Assembly: GCA_965247425.1 (NCBI GenBank)
Contig: OZ252023.1
Coordinates: 6,324,001 to 6,388,000, forward strand
Reading direction: 5' to 3'
Length of the DNA stretch: 64,000 nt
From: CAZOZZ01 sp965247425
GTDB lineage: Bacteria; Acidobacteriota; Terriglobia; 20CM-2-55-15
Shown here: positions 51,784 through 60,537 of the stretch, piece after piece
How the letters are laid out: the number at the start of each line of letters is the position of its first letter
How positions within the stretch are numbered: position 1 is the stretch's first letter
Made by a program: the position numbers and the translations under genes
The notes under the pieces: model-generated
What the model was told of the DNA's origin: nothing
The model's input: the letters and a program-made list of their open reading frames with translations, nothing else
Database searches by the model: none

Positions 51784-52645
51784 GTGGACGTGGGTACGAA
51801 TGGCAGTATCGCAAGCCTTGAGGATCGATGCCACCAATTGGGGCAGCGCATGTTGCGAATGTGCATTGAGGGCGGGAAGGGGCACGTGTCGTCATCTCTG
51901 TCTTGTCTGGAGATTTTTGTGGCCCTGTACCATGGGGGCATTCTCAGGAGTTGACCGAGATAACCCGGATTGGCCCGGTCGCGATCGGTTTGTATTGAGC
52001 AAGGGACAGGCTAGTCCGATGCTCTACAACGTCCTCGCGGATTTTGGGTTCTTCGACACCGCCTGGTTAGACACGTTCAACAAGGAGGGTGGCAGGTTTG
52101 CAGTGCATCTGCAGAAGTCTGTGCCTGGTGTGGAAATAACAGCCGGCTCACTTGGGCAGGGCTTCGGTACGGCGGTGGGTATGGCCCTAGCGGCCAGACA
52201 GAATATGAAAACTCATATGGTTTATGCCGTACTCGGCGACGGTGAGTTGTACGAGGGAAGCATCTGGGAAACCGCGATGTTCGCGAGCCACCAACGGTTA
52301 AATAATCTTGTCACCATCATTGACAGGAATAACCAATGTACGACGGATTTTACGGAAAACCTCATTGAACTCGAGCCCCTTGCCGATCGGTGGAAGGCAT
52401 TTGGCTACGAAGTGGTGGAAGTCGATGGCCACTCGGTTAAGGACCTCCTCGGTACTTTGACGCCCCTCAAGAGTCGTCGGAGCCATCGGCCGACTGTGGT
52501 GATCGCCCACACGGAGAAGGCACATGGTATTCCTTCCATGTCTTATGATCCGATGTGGCATGGACGTACTCCATTAGGGAACGATGCTCGAATCGCTACG
52601 AAGGAATTGAGCCAAAAGAAGGACGGTCAAAGATGGACGGTTTAA
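51784..52645 (+). pseudogene. Transketolase N-terminal half, frameshifted
   Basis: The first frame (GTG 51784, with AAGGAGG at 51772-51778) encodes CHQLGQRMLRMCIEGGKGHV and SCLEIFVALYHGGILR, then stops at TGA 51951-51953. The rest continues in the +1 frame: VDRDNPDWPGRDRFVLSKGQ, AGSLGQGFGTAVGMALAAR and the thiamine-diphosphate motif GDGELYEGSIWETA. Removing one base at about 51947-51950 joins ILR to VDRDN exactly as in intact transketolases. It is not in a long homopolymer. The partner half follows with a 13-base overlap. Either the enzyme is dead here or the assembly has an error. Confidence 0.85.
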
Positions 52646-53592
52646 CTCAGCGCGACGCCTTGTTCGGACGTCTTTATGAAATCGCCAGGGACGACTCCGA
52701 TGTTGTGATTGTTGCTGCGGACATGAGTGCACCTGCGCTCGATCGTTTCCGAGTGGAGATGCCGCAGCAGTTCGTAAACGTTGGCATTGCAGAACAGAAT
52801 GCCATTCTGGTTGGATCTGGTCTGGCGCTCGAGGGTAAGAAGGTCTTCACCTATGCGATCAGCCCTTTCATCACGTTGCGTTGCATCGAGATCATCCGCG
52901 TGTCCTGCCTGATACAGGATGCGCCTATAACGGTAATCGGCATGAGTACGGGGCTTGGTTACTCCACGGATGGTCCGACGCATCATTTGCTTGAAGACAT
53001 TGCTGTCATGAGAGCATTTCCAGGTATTCGAACGATCAGTTTGACAGACAGCGCCATGGCCGGGGCTTATGCGGACATCTCCGTCCGGAACACAAGTGGA
53101 GTGCTTTACCTGCGTGTCGACAAAGATATCTACCCCGACGTCTACTCTCCAGCTTCTGATTTCTCAAGGGGGCTTTCTCGGCTCAGAGAGGGCTCAATGG
53201 GGACGATCGTGGCAACTGGCCCGATGGTGCATCAAGCCCTCGAGGTCGCCGACAATCTACGCGAAGAGGGCATTGACGTTGGTGTTGTCGATCTTTTCGA
53301 GATCCCGATTCACACTTCGGAGTTTCTCGACGCGGTCGCAGGCACGCCCGCAATCGTGACCGTCGAGGAGCACTTCCTGCCCGGCGGCCTCGGTAGTGCT
53401 GTCGTTGAGACGCTGAGCGACGCCGACATGAAGATGCCCGTGCGGCGAGTCGGACTTTCCATGGCCGATGGTTACGAGCCGTCCTATCAGTACGGTGGCC
53501 GCGAGATAACTCGTGCTCACTACGGTCTTGACGCGGAGTGCATCACCAGGGCGGTCAAAGAGACCGTTGGGCGACCGGTCGCAATGGCGTAG
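52633..53592 (+). CDS. Transketolase C-terminal half
   Basis: This 319-residue pyrimidine-binding and C-terminal half of a split transketolase has VVAADMSAPALDRFRVEMPQ, the catalytic Glu in NVGIAEQNAILVGSGLAL, and STDGPTHHLLEDIAVMRAFP. Its C-terminal domain contains VVDLFEIPIHTSEF and TVEEHFLPGGLGSAVVETLS. Split transketolases of this length occur in glycan and natural-product clusters as well as in DXS-like roles. The start ATG 52633 overlaps the N-terminal half. It could make sedoheptulose 7-phosphate for heptose synthesis or build a branched sugar, but only if the frameshifted partner is functional. Confidence 0.88.
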   Translation: MDGLTQRDALFGRLYEIARDDSDVVIVAADMSAPALDRFRVEMPQQFVNVGIAEQNAILVGSGLALEGKKVFTYAISPFITLRCIEIIRVSCLIQDAPITVIGMSTGLGYSTDGPTHHLLEDIAVMRAFPGIRTISLTDSAMAGAYADISVRNTSGVLYLRVDKDIYPDVYSPASDFSRGLSRLREGSMGTIVATGPMVHQALEVADNLREEGIDVGVVDLFEIPIHTSEFLDAVAGTPAIVTVEEHFLPGGLGSAVVETLSDADMKMPVRRVGLSMADGYEPSYQYGGREITRAHYGLDAECITRAVKETVGRPVAMA

Positions 53593-53639
53593 AAGGGACA
53601 CATAAGCAGGAATTACTTCAGCAATTGGGTGGACGAATT

Positions 53640-54398
53640 ATGAAACAGGTCACATTCGGTGGAATGAACTACGGAAGCGGCGAGGAGAACGAGGCTCGCG
53701 ACCACTTTGTGGAGCACTACAGGAACAGTCCAATCCCGGATGACCAGGTCATCATGAACCTGGGAATGTTCTTGAACTCCAAGAGCCTGTCGAGGCTCCT
53801 GTTCATGGATTTCCTGTATAGACAGGCCATTGACGTTCAAGGCGTCATCATGGACTTCGGTACTCGATGGGGTCAGAACATGTCGATGTTCACGGCCATG
53901 CGGGGGATTTACGAACCCTTCAATCGCCACAAGAAAATAATCGGATTTGACACGTTCGAGGGCTTTCCTTCCGTGAGTGCGGTCGATGGGTCTTCAGAGA
54001 TGATGCGGGAAGGCAATATCAAAGTCACGGAAGGGTACGTTCATTACCTGGACAGGTTGCTTGAGTTACAGGAAAAGGACAACCCACTCGGCCACATCCG
54101 GAAGCACGATTTCGCGGTTGGCGATGCATGTGTGACCGTCAATCAATACCTGGAAGATAGTCCCGAAACAATCGTGGCTCTTGCGTACTTTGACTTCGAT
54201 CTGTATGAACCCACCAAGGCGTGCCTTGAGGCGATTCGCCCCAGACTGGTCAAAGGGTCCGTCCTGGGTTTCGACGAACTGAACGACCCGGACTCCCCCG
54301 GAGAGACAGCGGCATTGATGGAGGTTTTTGGATTGAATAATATCTCTCTGCGAAGGTATCGATACGCCTCCCGTGTGTCGTACTTCATCGTCGAATAA
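53640..54398 (+). CDS. TylF/MycF-like sugar O-methyltransferase
   Basis: This 252-residue SAM-dependent methyltransferase is related to macrocin O-methyltransferases. It has VIMDFGTRWGQNMSMFTAMRG as the SAM-binding loop, KKIIGFDTFEGFPSVSAVDG, the metal-binding acidic YFDFDLYEPTKACLEAIRP and GFDELNDPDSPGETAAL. I chose the ATG at 53640; the earlier in-frame ATG at 53538 lies inside the transketolase gene. It follows the transketolase half on the same strand and probably methylates a hydroxyl of the island's sugar. Confidence 0.87.
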   Translation: MKQVTFGGMNYGSGEENEARDHFVEHYRNSPIPDDQVIMNLGMFLNSKSLSRLLFMDFLYRQAIDVQGVIMDFGTRWGQNMSMFTAMRGIYEPFNRHKKIIGFDTFEGFPSVSAVDGSSEMMREGNIKVTEGYVHYLDRLLELQEKDNPLGHIRKHDFAVGDACVTVNQYLEDSPETIVALAYFDFDLYEPTKACLEAIRPRLVKGSVLGFDELNDPDSPGETAALMEVFGLNNISLRRYRYASRVSYFIVE

Positions 54399-54474
54399 CA
54401 GCGACGTCGTGCCGTGAACGCGTCATACCTGACATTCTGCAGATCTTGCCCCCCAAGACTGCCGGCAACACTAA

Positions 54475-56001
54475 ATGAAAATTCTGTACACCATTGATGA
54501 GCTCGGCTACGCGGACCATATTGCCATCTCATATCTGTCCGGCGTGTCAAACTCCCTGGGTCATGAAAGTCATTTTTGTACGATTGACCGAATGAACCTG
54601 GATGATGAAGTGAAGAGAGTCCGTCCGGACGTTGTTGCCTATTCATTTCATAATTCTGGTTTCAATGACATCGTCAAAGCACATCATGAGGCGAGGCAAC
54701 ATCATCAATTTGTCTCCATTGGAGGTGGCCCCGACCCTACTTTTTCTCCAGAGAAATTTCCTGAAACAGGGATGGATGCCTACTGCGTAGGAGAAGGAGA
54801 AGGGCCCTGGGCGGATTTCCTGAATGCGATCGAAGCGGGAAGGCCTTTCGACGACATCCCCAACTTGATTACGGACAAAGGTGCGAACCCCGTTAGATCA
54901 TTACCACAAAATCTTGACGACCTGCCCATGCCGGACAGGGATCTGGTGATCGCCAACTCCTACCTGAAGAACGCTTCCAAAAAGACCTTTTATCTGACGC
55001 GCGGCTGTCCCTTCAAATGCACGTACTGCTACAACAACATGTTTCACTCCATGTACAGAGGGAAGGGAAAGTTCGTCCGCAGGTTTTCCGTCGACCGAGT
55101 GATCGCGGAAATGAAAGACGTTCAATCAAAGTACAAGATGGACTTTGTCAGAATTGGCGATGATCTTTTCGCGATCAGAATCGATGACTGGCTTGAAGAA
55201 TTCGCCGAAAAATATTCCAGGGAAATCGGCGTTCCCTTCAATTGCTATCTCCGACTGGATATTGTTGACCGACGCCTGCTGAAAGCTCTTAAAAAAGCCG
55301 GGTGCTATTCCGTCAAGTTGTCACTGGACAGTACGAATGAGAACGTCAGGGAAAACATATTGAAAAGAGGGGCCGGCCGCGGCCGTGACTTAAACCAGTT
55401 GGTAGAAAACGTGAGGTTGTTCAGGGAATACGGAATCAATACATGGGTGAATTACATGCTGGCTGTTCCCGGGTCATCCTTGCAGGACGACATTGATACA
55501 ATTCATTTCAGCAAGAAAGCCAATGTGACATTGCCGCACTACTCCACCCTTGTCCCAACGAAGGGCGTGGCCATTCATGATTATTGCAAGGAAAAGGGCC
55601 TCCTTGATCCGAATGTGGACTATGACGATATGAGTGGAGTTGCCGAACCTTCCAAACTGCTCGGATTCTCGGAGAAGAGAAAAAGAGTTTCATACAATGT
55701 TTATTTGTTAGGACCTTTTGTTACGAGGTTCCCGGGCCAGCTATATCGGTTAGGCATACTGATAATTAGATTTGTGCCACCCAATCGTCTTTTCAAATGG
55801 ATCAGAAATCGTTTCTTTGAATATTACAACGAACACAAGATTTTCAAGCTGGATCCCAAGGAAGACTCCTTGGCCAAGCCTTCTCGAGAGGCTTTTGGAG
55901 AAAGGAAACAGGAAAAGACTGTCGTAAATTCTTTTCTTCATGGGAAAAAGATAACTTCACAACGGTTGACTGAGTTTGCCGAGTCCGATTTTTGGAAATA
56001 G
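54475..56001 (+). CDS. B12-binding-domain radical SAM enzyme
   Basis: This 508-residue protein has an N-terminal cobalamin-binding-like domain (about 1-125, with ISYLSGVSNSLGHESHFCTI and SIGGGPDPTFSPEKFP). A radical SAM domain follows with the cluster motif Cys178-x3-Cys182-x2-Cys185 (RGCPFKCTYCYNN), then a KLSLDSTNENVRENILKRGA strand. Such enzymes catalyse methylation or ring rearrangement at unactivated carbons. The usual DxHxxG B12 motif is not obvious, so cobalamin dependence is uncertain. The gene is visibly richer in A/T and Lys codons than its neighbours, which suggests separate acquisition. A C-methylation of the glycan sugar is a guess. Confidence 0.87.
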   Translation: MKILYTIDELGYADHIAISYLSGVSNSLGHESHFCTIDRMNLDDEVKRVRPDVVAYSFHNSGFNDIVKAHHEARQHHQFVSIGGGPDPTFSPEKFPETGMDAYCVGEGEGPWADFLNAIEAGRPFDDIPNLITDKGANPVRSLPQNLDDLPMPDRDLVIANSYLKNASKKTFYLTRGCPFKCTYCYNNMFHSMYRGKGKFVRRFSVDRVIAEMKDVQSKYKMDFVRIGDDLFAIRIDDWLEEFAEKYSREIGVPFNCYLRLDIVDRRLLKALKKAGCYSVKLSLDSTNENVRENILKRGAGRGRDLNQLVENVRLFREYGINTWVNYMLAVPGSSLQDDIDTIHFSKKANVTLPHYSTLVPTKGVAIHDYCKEKGLLDPNVDYDDMSGVAEPSKLLGFSEKRKRVSYNVYLLGPFVTRFPGQLYRLGILIIRFVPPNRLFKWIRNRFFEYYNEHKIFKLDPKEDSLAKPSREAFGERKQEKTVVNSFLHGKKITSQRLTEFAESDFWK

Positions 56002-56018
56002 TGAAGTAAAATTTTGGT

Positions 56019-57437
56019 TCACGTCTCCATACCGTCAATAAGTTCCTGAACGAAATCCATGTACTTGGCGCCCAGACCCTGGGGTCGAAATTCGGCTTGG
56101 AAGCGGGTCTTGAGGATCTGGCCGTAGTGGGTCCGAAGATGCGGGGCGTCGATCAATCTGTCTGCGATTCGAACGTATTCATCTTCGTCGTCGGCGAGCA
56201 GGTCGGGTATTTCGGCCAGTTCCGCGCCGACGTTGTGATGCGTGGCATGGGGATACTTCCGGATGACCGTCGGGATCGATGCGGCCATCGCTTCGAGGAC
56301 CGACTGACCAGCCGACACCGGGAAGGAGTTGAGGTAGACGTCGACCATTCCCAGCAACCCTGCAACATCGGGAACGAAGTCTACAAACCGTATCCGGTCG
56401 ATTAGTTTCTCGGTTTCAAAGAACTTTCGAATCGGAACCTGGTCTCCGGCTCCGGCAATGACATGGTAAAGATCCGGATGTCGGCGAAGAATCCGGGCGA
56501 TGGTTTCCAGATGTATCGTTTCGGAAACCTTGAAGAGGTTCCCGAAAGTGGCTGAAACTGTCCCGGCCGCTTCCAGCCCGAGTTCAGAACGCGACATTGG
56601 CGTCGCGACGGCCAGCCGATCTTCGATATCCGATATCAATGGGATCCATCGTTTGGGTCGGTGCGGCAGGAGGGTTCGCTCCAGGCCATTCTGAAACAGG
56701 TGTGCAAAGCCTTCGAACAGGTCCGCGCTGACTTCCTCGGCGTGGTTGACGTTGATTTGAATCGATGCGGGATGGAGCGCGGCGACGCGAACGGTAATCT
56801 GTTCCGACGCCCCGCAGTGATAGAGGACGATGTCGATGTCACTCGCACGAATCGCTTTCCCAATGCGAGCAGCACGCTCGAAAAAGTCGCCTTCGATTTC
56901 CGCAACAGTGACGCCGGCTTCAACCGGTGGCGGTTTGGATTGAACGATGCCCGGCGGGTTCAGGAACCACGCCGCGGTCCATTCGGTCGTAAAAACATGA
57001 GATTCGACGCCGGACTGCCGTAAGGACTTGGCTAACAGTTGGATGTACAAACTCGGCGCATGACCGGGAAGAAAACAGCCGATCACGTGTGCGACCCTGT
57101 CGGTGCGGATGTCGCCTCGAGCCTTGTGTACTCCCGGACGAGCCATGGAGCCGTGCCAGTCCGAGATTTCCTGAACTTTCTCCAGATCGACGCCGGTGAG
57201 AATCGAGCGCTGGAAATAGTCGGCTGCCAATCCGGGGTTCCTTGCCGACAGGGTGTCGCCGATCTTGAACGAGACGTCCCGTAACGCGGGGCTGTTTATC
57301 TGGTGGAGTGCTACCGTGTATGCGTGGTTCAGAACATCAGAGCCGAACCGGTTCTTCTCAACCAGACTTCCAAGTAGACCGGCGGCTTTCTCGAAATTAC
57401 CGGCCCGTAGCGCCTCGAGTGCTTCTTGCTGCGACAT
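56019..57437 (-). CDS. TPR-GT glycosyltransferase (GT4/GT41-like)
   Basis: This 472-residue protein has an N-terminal helical repeat region (about 1-90: EALEALRAGNFEKAAGLLGS and DYFQRSILTG) followed by a GT-B glycosyltransferase. That part contains RVAHVIGCFLPGHAPSLYIQ, INVNHAEEVSADLFEG, a conserved DRIRFVDFVPDVAGLLGMVD segment and the sugar-nucleotide site FPVSAGQSVLEAMAASIPTV. The fusion resembles OGT-like or SPINDLY-like enzymes that act on proteins. It converges with the radical SAM gene 17 bases away. Protein glycosylation would agree with the Maf-like gene, but the acceptor is unknown. Confidence 0.82.
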   Translation of the reverse strand: MSQQEALEALRAGNFEKAAGLLGSLVEKNRFGSDVLNHAYTVALHQINSPALRDVSFKIGDTLSARNPGLAADYFQRSILTGVDLEKVQEISDWHGSMARPGVHKARGDIRTDRVAHVIGCFLPGHAPSLYIQLLAKSLRQSGVESHVFTTEWTAAWFLNPPGIVQSKPPPVEAGVTVAEIEGDFFERAARIGKAIRASDIDIVLYHCGASEQITVRVAALHPASIQINVNHAEEVSADLFEGFAHLFQNGLERTLLPHRPKRWIPLISDIEDRLAVATPMSRSELGLEAAGTVSATFGNLFKVSETIHLETIARILRRHPDLYHVIAGAGDQVPIRKFFETEKLIDRIRFVDFVPDVAGLLGMVDVYLNSFPVSAGQSVLEAMAASIPTVIRKYPHATHHNVGAELAEIPDLLADDEDEYVRIADRLIDAPHLRTHYGQILKTRFQAEFRPQGLGAKYMDFVQELIDGMET

Positions 57438-57795
57438 CCGGTGTCCTCACATCTCCATGCAGTTCTTGCAAGCTCCATTCCTTCTGATCCACAAACCGAG
57501 TGTAACGATACTACGGCCGAGTGTTCCGGACCAATAGGACCAGACACGGCAGCCTTCTCCGGCATGAAGCGTTTTCGGAGAACGCCGATCAGAAGAAATC
57601 GACATGGAAGTCGCCAGGTCTATTTCTGCTCACATTTTGTTACGATCTGTCTAGGGAGCCGGAAATTTGTCAGGGAGACCTTACTGGGTTTGTCCACCCG
57701 GTCTGGCCCACTTTTGATCGTCTGATTTGGCCCACCCCCTCCTGTTAATAATTCCGAGTAGTGATAATTACCGTCGGGCCTGTGTTGTAGATGTG

Positions 57796-57868
57796 GGAAA
57801 GCCGAGCGCCCTTGGCGAGGCTTTTCCAAGCGCTGTGGGAATCCTGGTTTTTAGGATTTCCACAGCGC
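57796..57868 (-). terminator. Two adjacent hairpins downstream of istB
   Basis: GGAAAGCC (57796-57803) pairs with GGCTTTTCC (57819-57827), and GCGCTGTGGGAATCCT (57830-57845) pairs with AGGATTTCCACAGCGC (57853-57868). Both lie between the istB stop and the element end, in the right place to stop transcription leaving or entering the IS. The pyrimidine-rich tract 57884-57930 lies between them and istB. Confidence 0.5.
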
Positions 57869-57980
57869 GTCATCTTCCACAGGCCTCCGTTTCTTTCTTT
57901 TTGGTTCTTTTTCTTTCTTTCGGGAAAAAACTCCGTTTCCAGGATCGCCCAGGATCGACGACCGCGCGGCGATCCGACCC

Positions 57981-58793
57981 TCAGGACGTGGTTTGTTTCG
58001 CGGGTTTCTCCTTTCCAGGCGGATGCCGTGGTTTCTGTCGTTTCTCCAACGTGCGCCGAAACCGGAAGGATTCGGTTCCGGTCTCGATGATGTGAGCGCG
58101 ATCGGTTATCCGGTCCAGCAACGCCTTGCACAGCCGAACATTGGGAAACACCTGGGTCCATTCCGAGAACGGCAGATTCGTTGTCAAGATCACCGTCGCC
58201 CGCTCGGCTCGATCCGAGATGACTTGAAAGAGGAGTTCGGCGCCGAGGTCTGCCATCGGGACATAGCCGACTTCGTCGATGGCAATCAACTCGTATCGGA
58301 ACCATCGGGCCAGAACCCGGCGGAACTGGTCGTTGTGTTGGGCCTCGACCAACTCGTTGATCAAGCCGGCGGCCGTCGTAAAGCGAACCCGCTTCTTCTG
58401 CCGACAAGCGGCCACGCACAGTCCTGTGGCCAGGTGCGTCTTGCCCGTTCCACACTCCCCGATCAGGACGACAGGTTCGGCGTGTTCTAAATAGCCACCG
58501 TCTGCGAGTCCACGGATCCGGTTGGCTGGAACCTTCGACCGCGAGAAGTCAAAGTCCTCGAGTGTCTTCATTCGAGGGAAACGTGCGGCTTGAATCCGCC
58601 GGGCCACGGTGTTCCGTTCGCGTTCTTCAACTTCCATCGCCAGCAAGGCTTCCAGATACCGTGTGTAGGTGTGCTCTTCCCGCTGGGCCTGCTCGGCCAT
58701 GGCCGCAAACTGCGTTCCGATCGTGGGCGTCCGGAGAGCTTTACAGTACTGCTGAATCGCCGCCTGTTCGACCCCGCCGGCTGTGGCGGACAC
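57981..58793 (-). CDS. istB: IS21-family helper ATPase
   Basis: This 270-residue AAA+ ATPase assists the IstA transposase. It has Walker A GECGTGKTHLA, Walker B LIAIDEVGYVP, and sensor segment TVILTTNLPFSEW. The frame is complete. The GTG at 58793 (VSATAGGVEQAAIQQYC) matches the usual start of IstB (M-S-A...), and the nested IS1380-type element ends at the base just before it. That separation breaks the normal translational coupling to istA. Confidence 0.9.
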   Translation of the reverse strand: MSATAGGVEQAAIQQYCKALRTPTIGTQFAAMAEQAQREEHTYTRYLEALLAMEVEERERNTVARRIQAARFPRMKTLEDFDFSRSKVPANRIRGLADGGYLEHAEPVVLIGECGTGKTHLATGLCVAACRQKKRVRFTTAAGLINELVEAQHNDQFRRVLARWFRYELIAIDEVGYVPMADLGAELLFQVISDRAERATVILTTNLPFSEWTQVFPNVRLCKALLDRITDRAHIIETGTESFRFRRTLEKRQKPRHPPGKEKPAKQTTS

Positions 58794-60537
58794 TAGCCCG
58801 CATAAATCACCGAAAGGACCAGAAAAGGCCGCCCTGTTTGGCATAAATCGTTTGTCGAGAACAGTTCAGAAACCAAACGGAGGCGGCCCTTATGAGTACA
58901 GAGTGTAAACAAACCACGTTCGAATTTCACGGACTTCTTCAACGAAAAATGAAGGCGCGTTTCGACGGCGGCAAGATCACGTCTGACGCTGGAGTTCTGC
59001 TGCTGCGTGAAGTCGAAAAGCGGACCGGTTTGATCGATGGATTGGCGGGGTGTTTTAGCGATCATCGCGACCAACGGTTGATCGAACACACCGTGAAGGA
59101 GCTGTTGGGACAGCGGGTCTACGGGCTGTGCCTGGGATATGAAGACCTGAACGATCACGATCAGTTACGGACCGACCCGATGCTTGCGTTGGCGGTGGAC
59201 AAAGCGGATCCGCTGGGAACGAATCGACGACAGGCCGGCGACTGGGGAAAGGCGTTGGCGGGCAAGAGCACGCTAAACCGATTGGAGTTGACCGGCGCCG
59301 AAGTCGGCGACCAGGAGCGGTACAAGAAGATCGCTATGGATGGGGACAAGATCGATCGTTGGATGGTCGATGCGTTTGTGGCAGCCCATGACAACACGGC
59401 GCCCGAAGAGATCGTTCTGGATCTGGACGCGACCGATGATCCGATCCATGGTCAACAGGAAGGCCGGTTCTTTCACGGCTACTACCGCAACTACTGCTAT
59501 CTGCCCTTGTACATCTTCTGTGGAGAGCATCTGTTGTGCGTTCGGCTGCGCCCGTCCAATATCGATGGGGCGGCAGGATCAGTCGATGAATTGGAACGTA
59601 TCGTCGGCCAGATCCGTCAGAGCTGGCCGGACGTGTCGATCATCATTCGGGCCGATTCCGGATTCTGCCGGGATGCATTACTGGACTGGTGTGAAACCCA
59701 CCAGGTCGATTATGTGATGGGGTTGGCCAAGAACGACCGCCTCAAGCGAGAGATCGCTGACCAGATGATTCAGGCTGAAGCGGAGTTTCAGACCACTGGG
59801 AAATCGGCACGAGTGTTTAAGGATTTCCTGTACCGGACTCGAAAGAGCTGGAGCCGCACTCGTCGCGTTGTTGGCAAAGCCGAGTTCCTGGCCAAGGGCG
59901 CCAATCCCCGATTCGTGGTGACCTCACTGCCACCGGAACGACTCGGAGCCCAAGCGCTCTACGAAGATTTCTATTGCGCACGCGGCGACATGGAGAACCG
60001 GATCAAAGAACAGCAACTGGATCTATTTGCCGACCGCACCAGTGCGGGAACCATGCGCGCCAATCAGCTCCGACTGTATCTGTCCTCAGCCGCCTACATG
60101 CTTATGCAGGCGTTGCGTCGTCTCGGTCTCAAAGATACCGCGATGGCCCATGCCCAATGCGGAACCATCCGTCTGAAGCTTCTTAAGATCGGTGCGCGTA
60201 TCCGCCTCACGGTCCGCAACGTCTGGATCTCGATGTCGGAGGCCTATCCCTATGCCGACGTCTTTGCTCTCATAGTGAGAAACCTGCAATCAATTCCGCT
60301 TCGTTGCTGACGACACCGAACCTTCAGATCCGAAAAACAGCGCCTCTCATCTGCCTCCCGGCGAGGCCTGCCTGCACTCGCCCATTCATGCCGATCTCCC
60401 GCCAAATGTCGCCGTGTCACAGGCTCAAAATCCGCCAATGTCCACGGCTCGCTCACTCTCAGCTCCAAGTCTCGCCGCAAATCGCTTCTCGTATCCGAAC
60501 ACCGATCGATTCTCCGATTGGTGATCCATCCGGGCTA
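58794..60537 (+). mobile_element. IS1380-type insertion between istA and istB
   Basis: The left end reads TAGCCCGCATAAATCACC (58794-58811). The right end, read inward, is TAGCCCGGATGGATCACC (60520-60537), an imperfect inverted repeat. One complete transposase is inside. The istA stop codon TAG (60535-60537) lies within the right terminal repeat, so the insertion itself supplies the end of istA. No clear target duplication was found. Confidence 0.8.
58892..60310 (+). CDS. IS1380-family transposase
   Basis: This 472-residue DDE transposase has the family start FEFHGLLQRKMKARFDGGKI, followed by TSDAGVLLLREVEKRTGLID and LGYEDLNDHDQLRTDP. DDE candidates are the Asp in VLDLDATDDPIHG, the Asp in IIIRADSGFCRD and the Glu in GDMENRIKEQQLDLFADRTS. 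The ATG at 58892 has GGAGG upstream. The frame is intact, so the insertion is recent or active. Confidence 0.93.
   Translation: MSTECKQTTFEFHGLLQRKMKARFDGGKITSDAGVLLLREVEKRTGLIDGLAGCFSDHRDQRLIEHTVKELLGQRVYGLCLGYEDLNDHDQLRTDPMLALAVDKADPLGTNRRQAGDWGKALAGKSTLNRLELTGAEVGDQERYKKIAMDGDKIDRWMVDAFVAAHDNTAPEEIVLDLDATDDPIHGQQEGRFFHGYYRNYCYLPLYIFCGEHLLCVRLRPSNIDGAAGSVDELERIVGQIRQSWPDVSIIIRADSGFCRDALLDWCETHQVDYVMGLAKNDRLKREIADQMIQAEAEFQTTGKSARVFKDFLYRTRKSWSRTRRVVGKAEFLAKGANPRFVVTSLPPERLGAQALYEDFYCARGDMENRIKEQQLDLFADRTSAGTMRANQLRLYLSSAAYMLMQALRRLGLKDTAMAHAQCGTIRLKLLKIGARIRLTVRNVWISMSEAYPYADVFALIVRNLQSIPLRC

Noticed and set aside
57426..57725. 99-codon frame between the TPR-GT gene and the IS21 end
   Set aside because: Low-complexity translation with no domain, and it crosses the IS21 boundary. 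It is not the missing start of the truncated glycosyltransferase.
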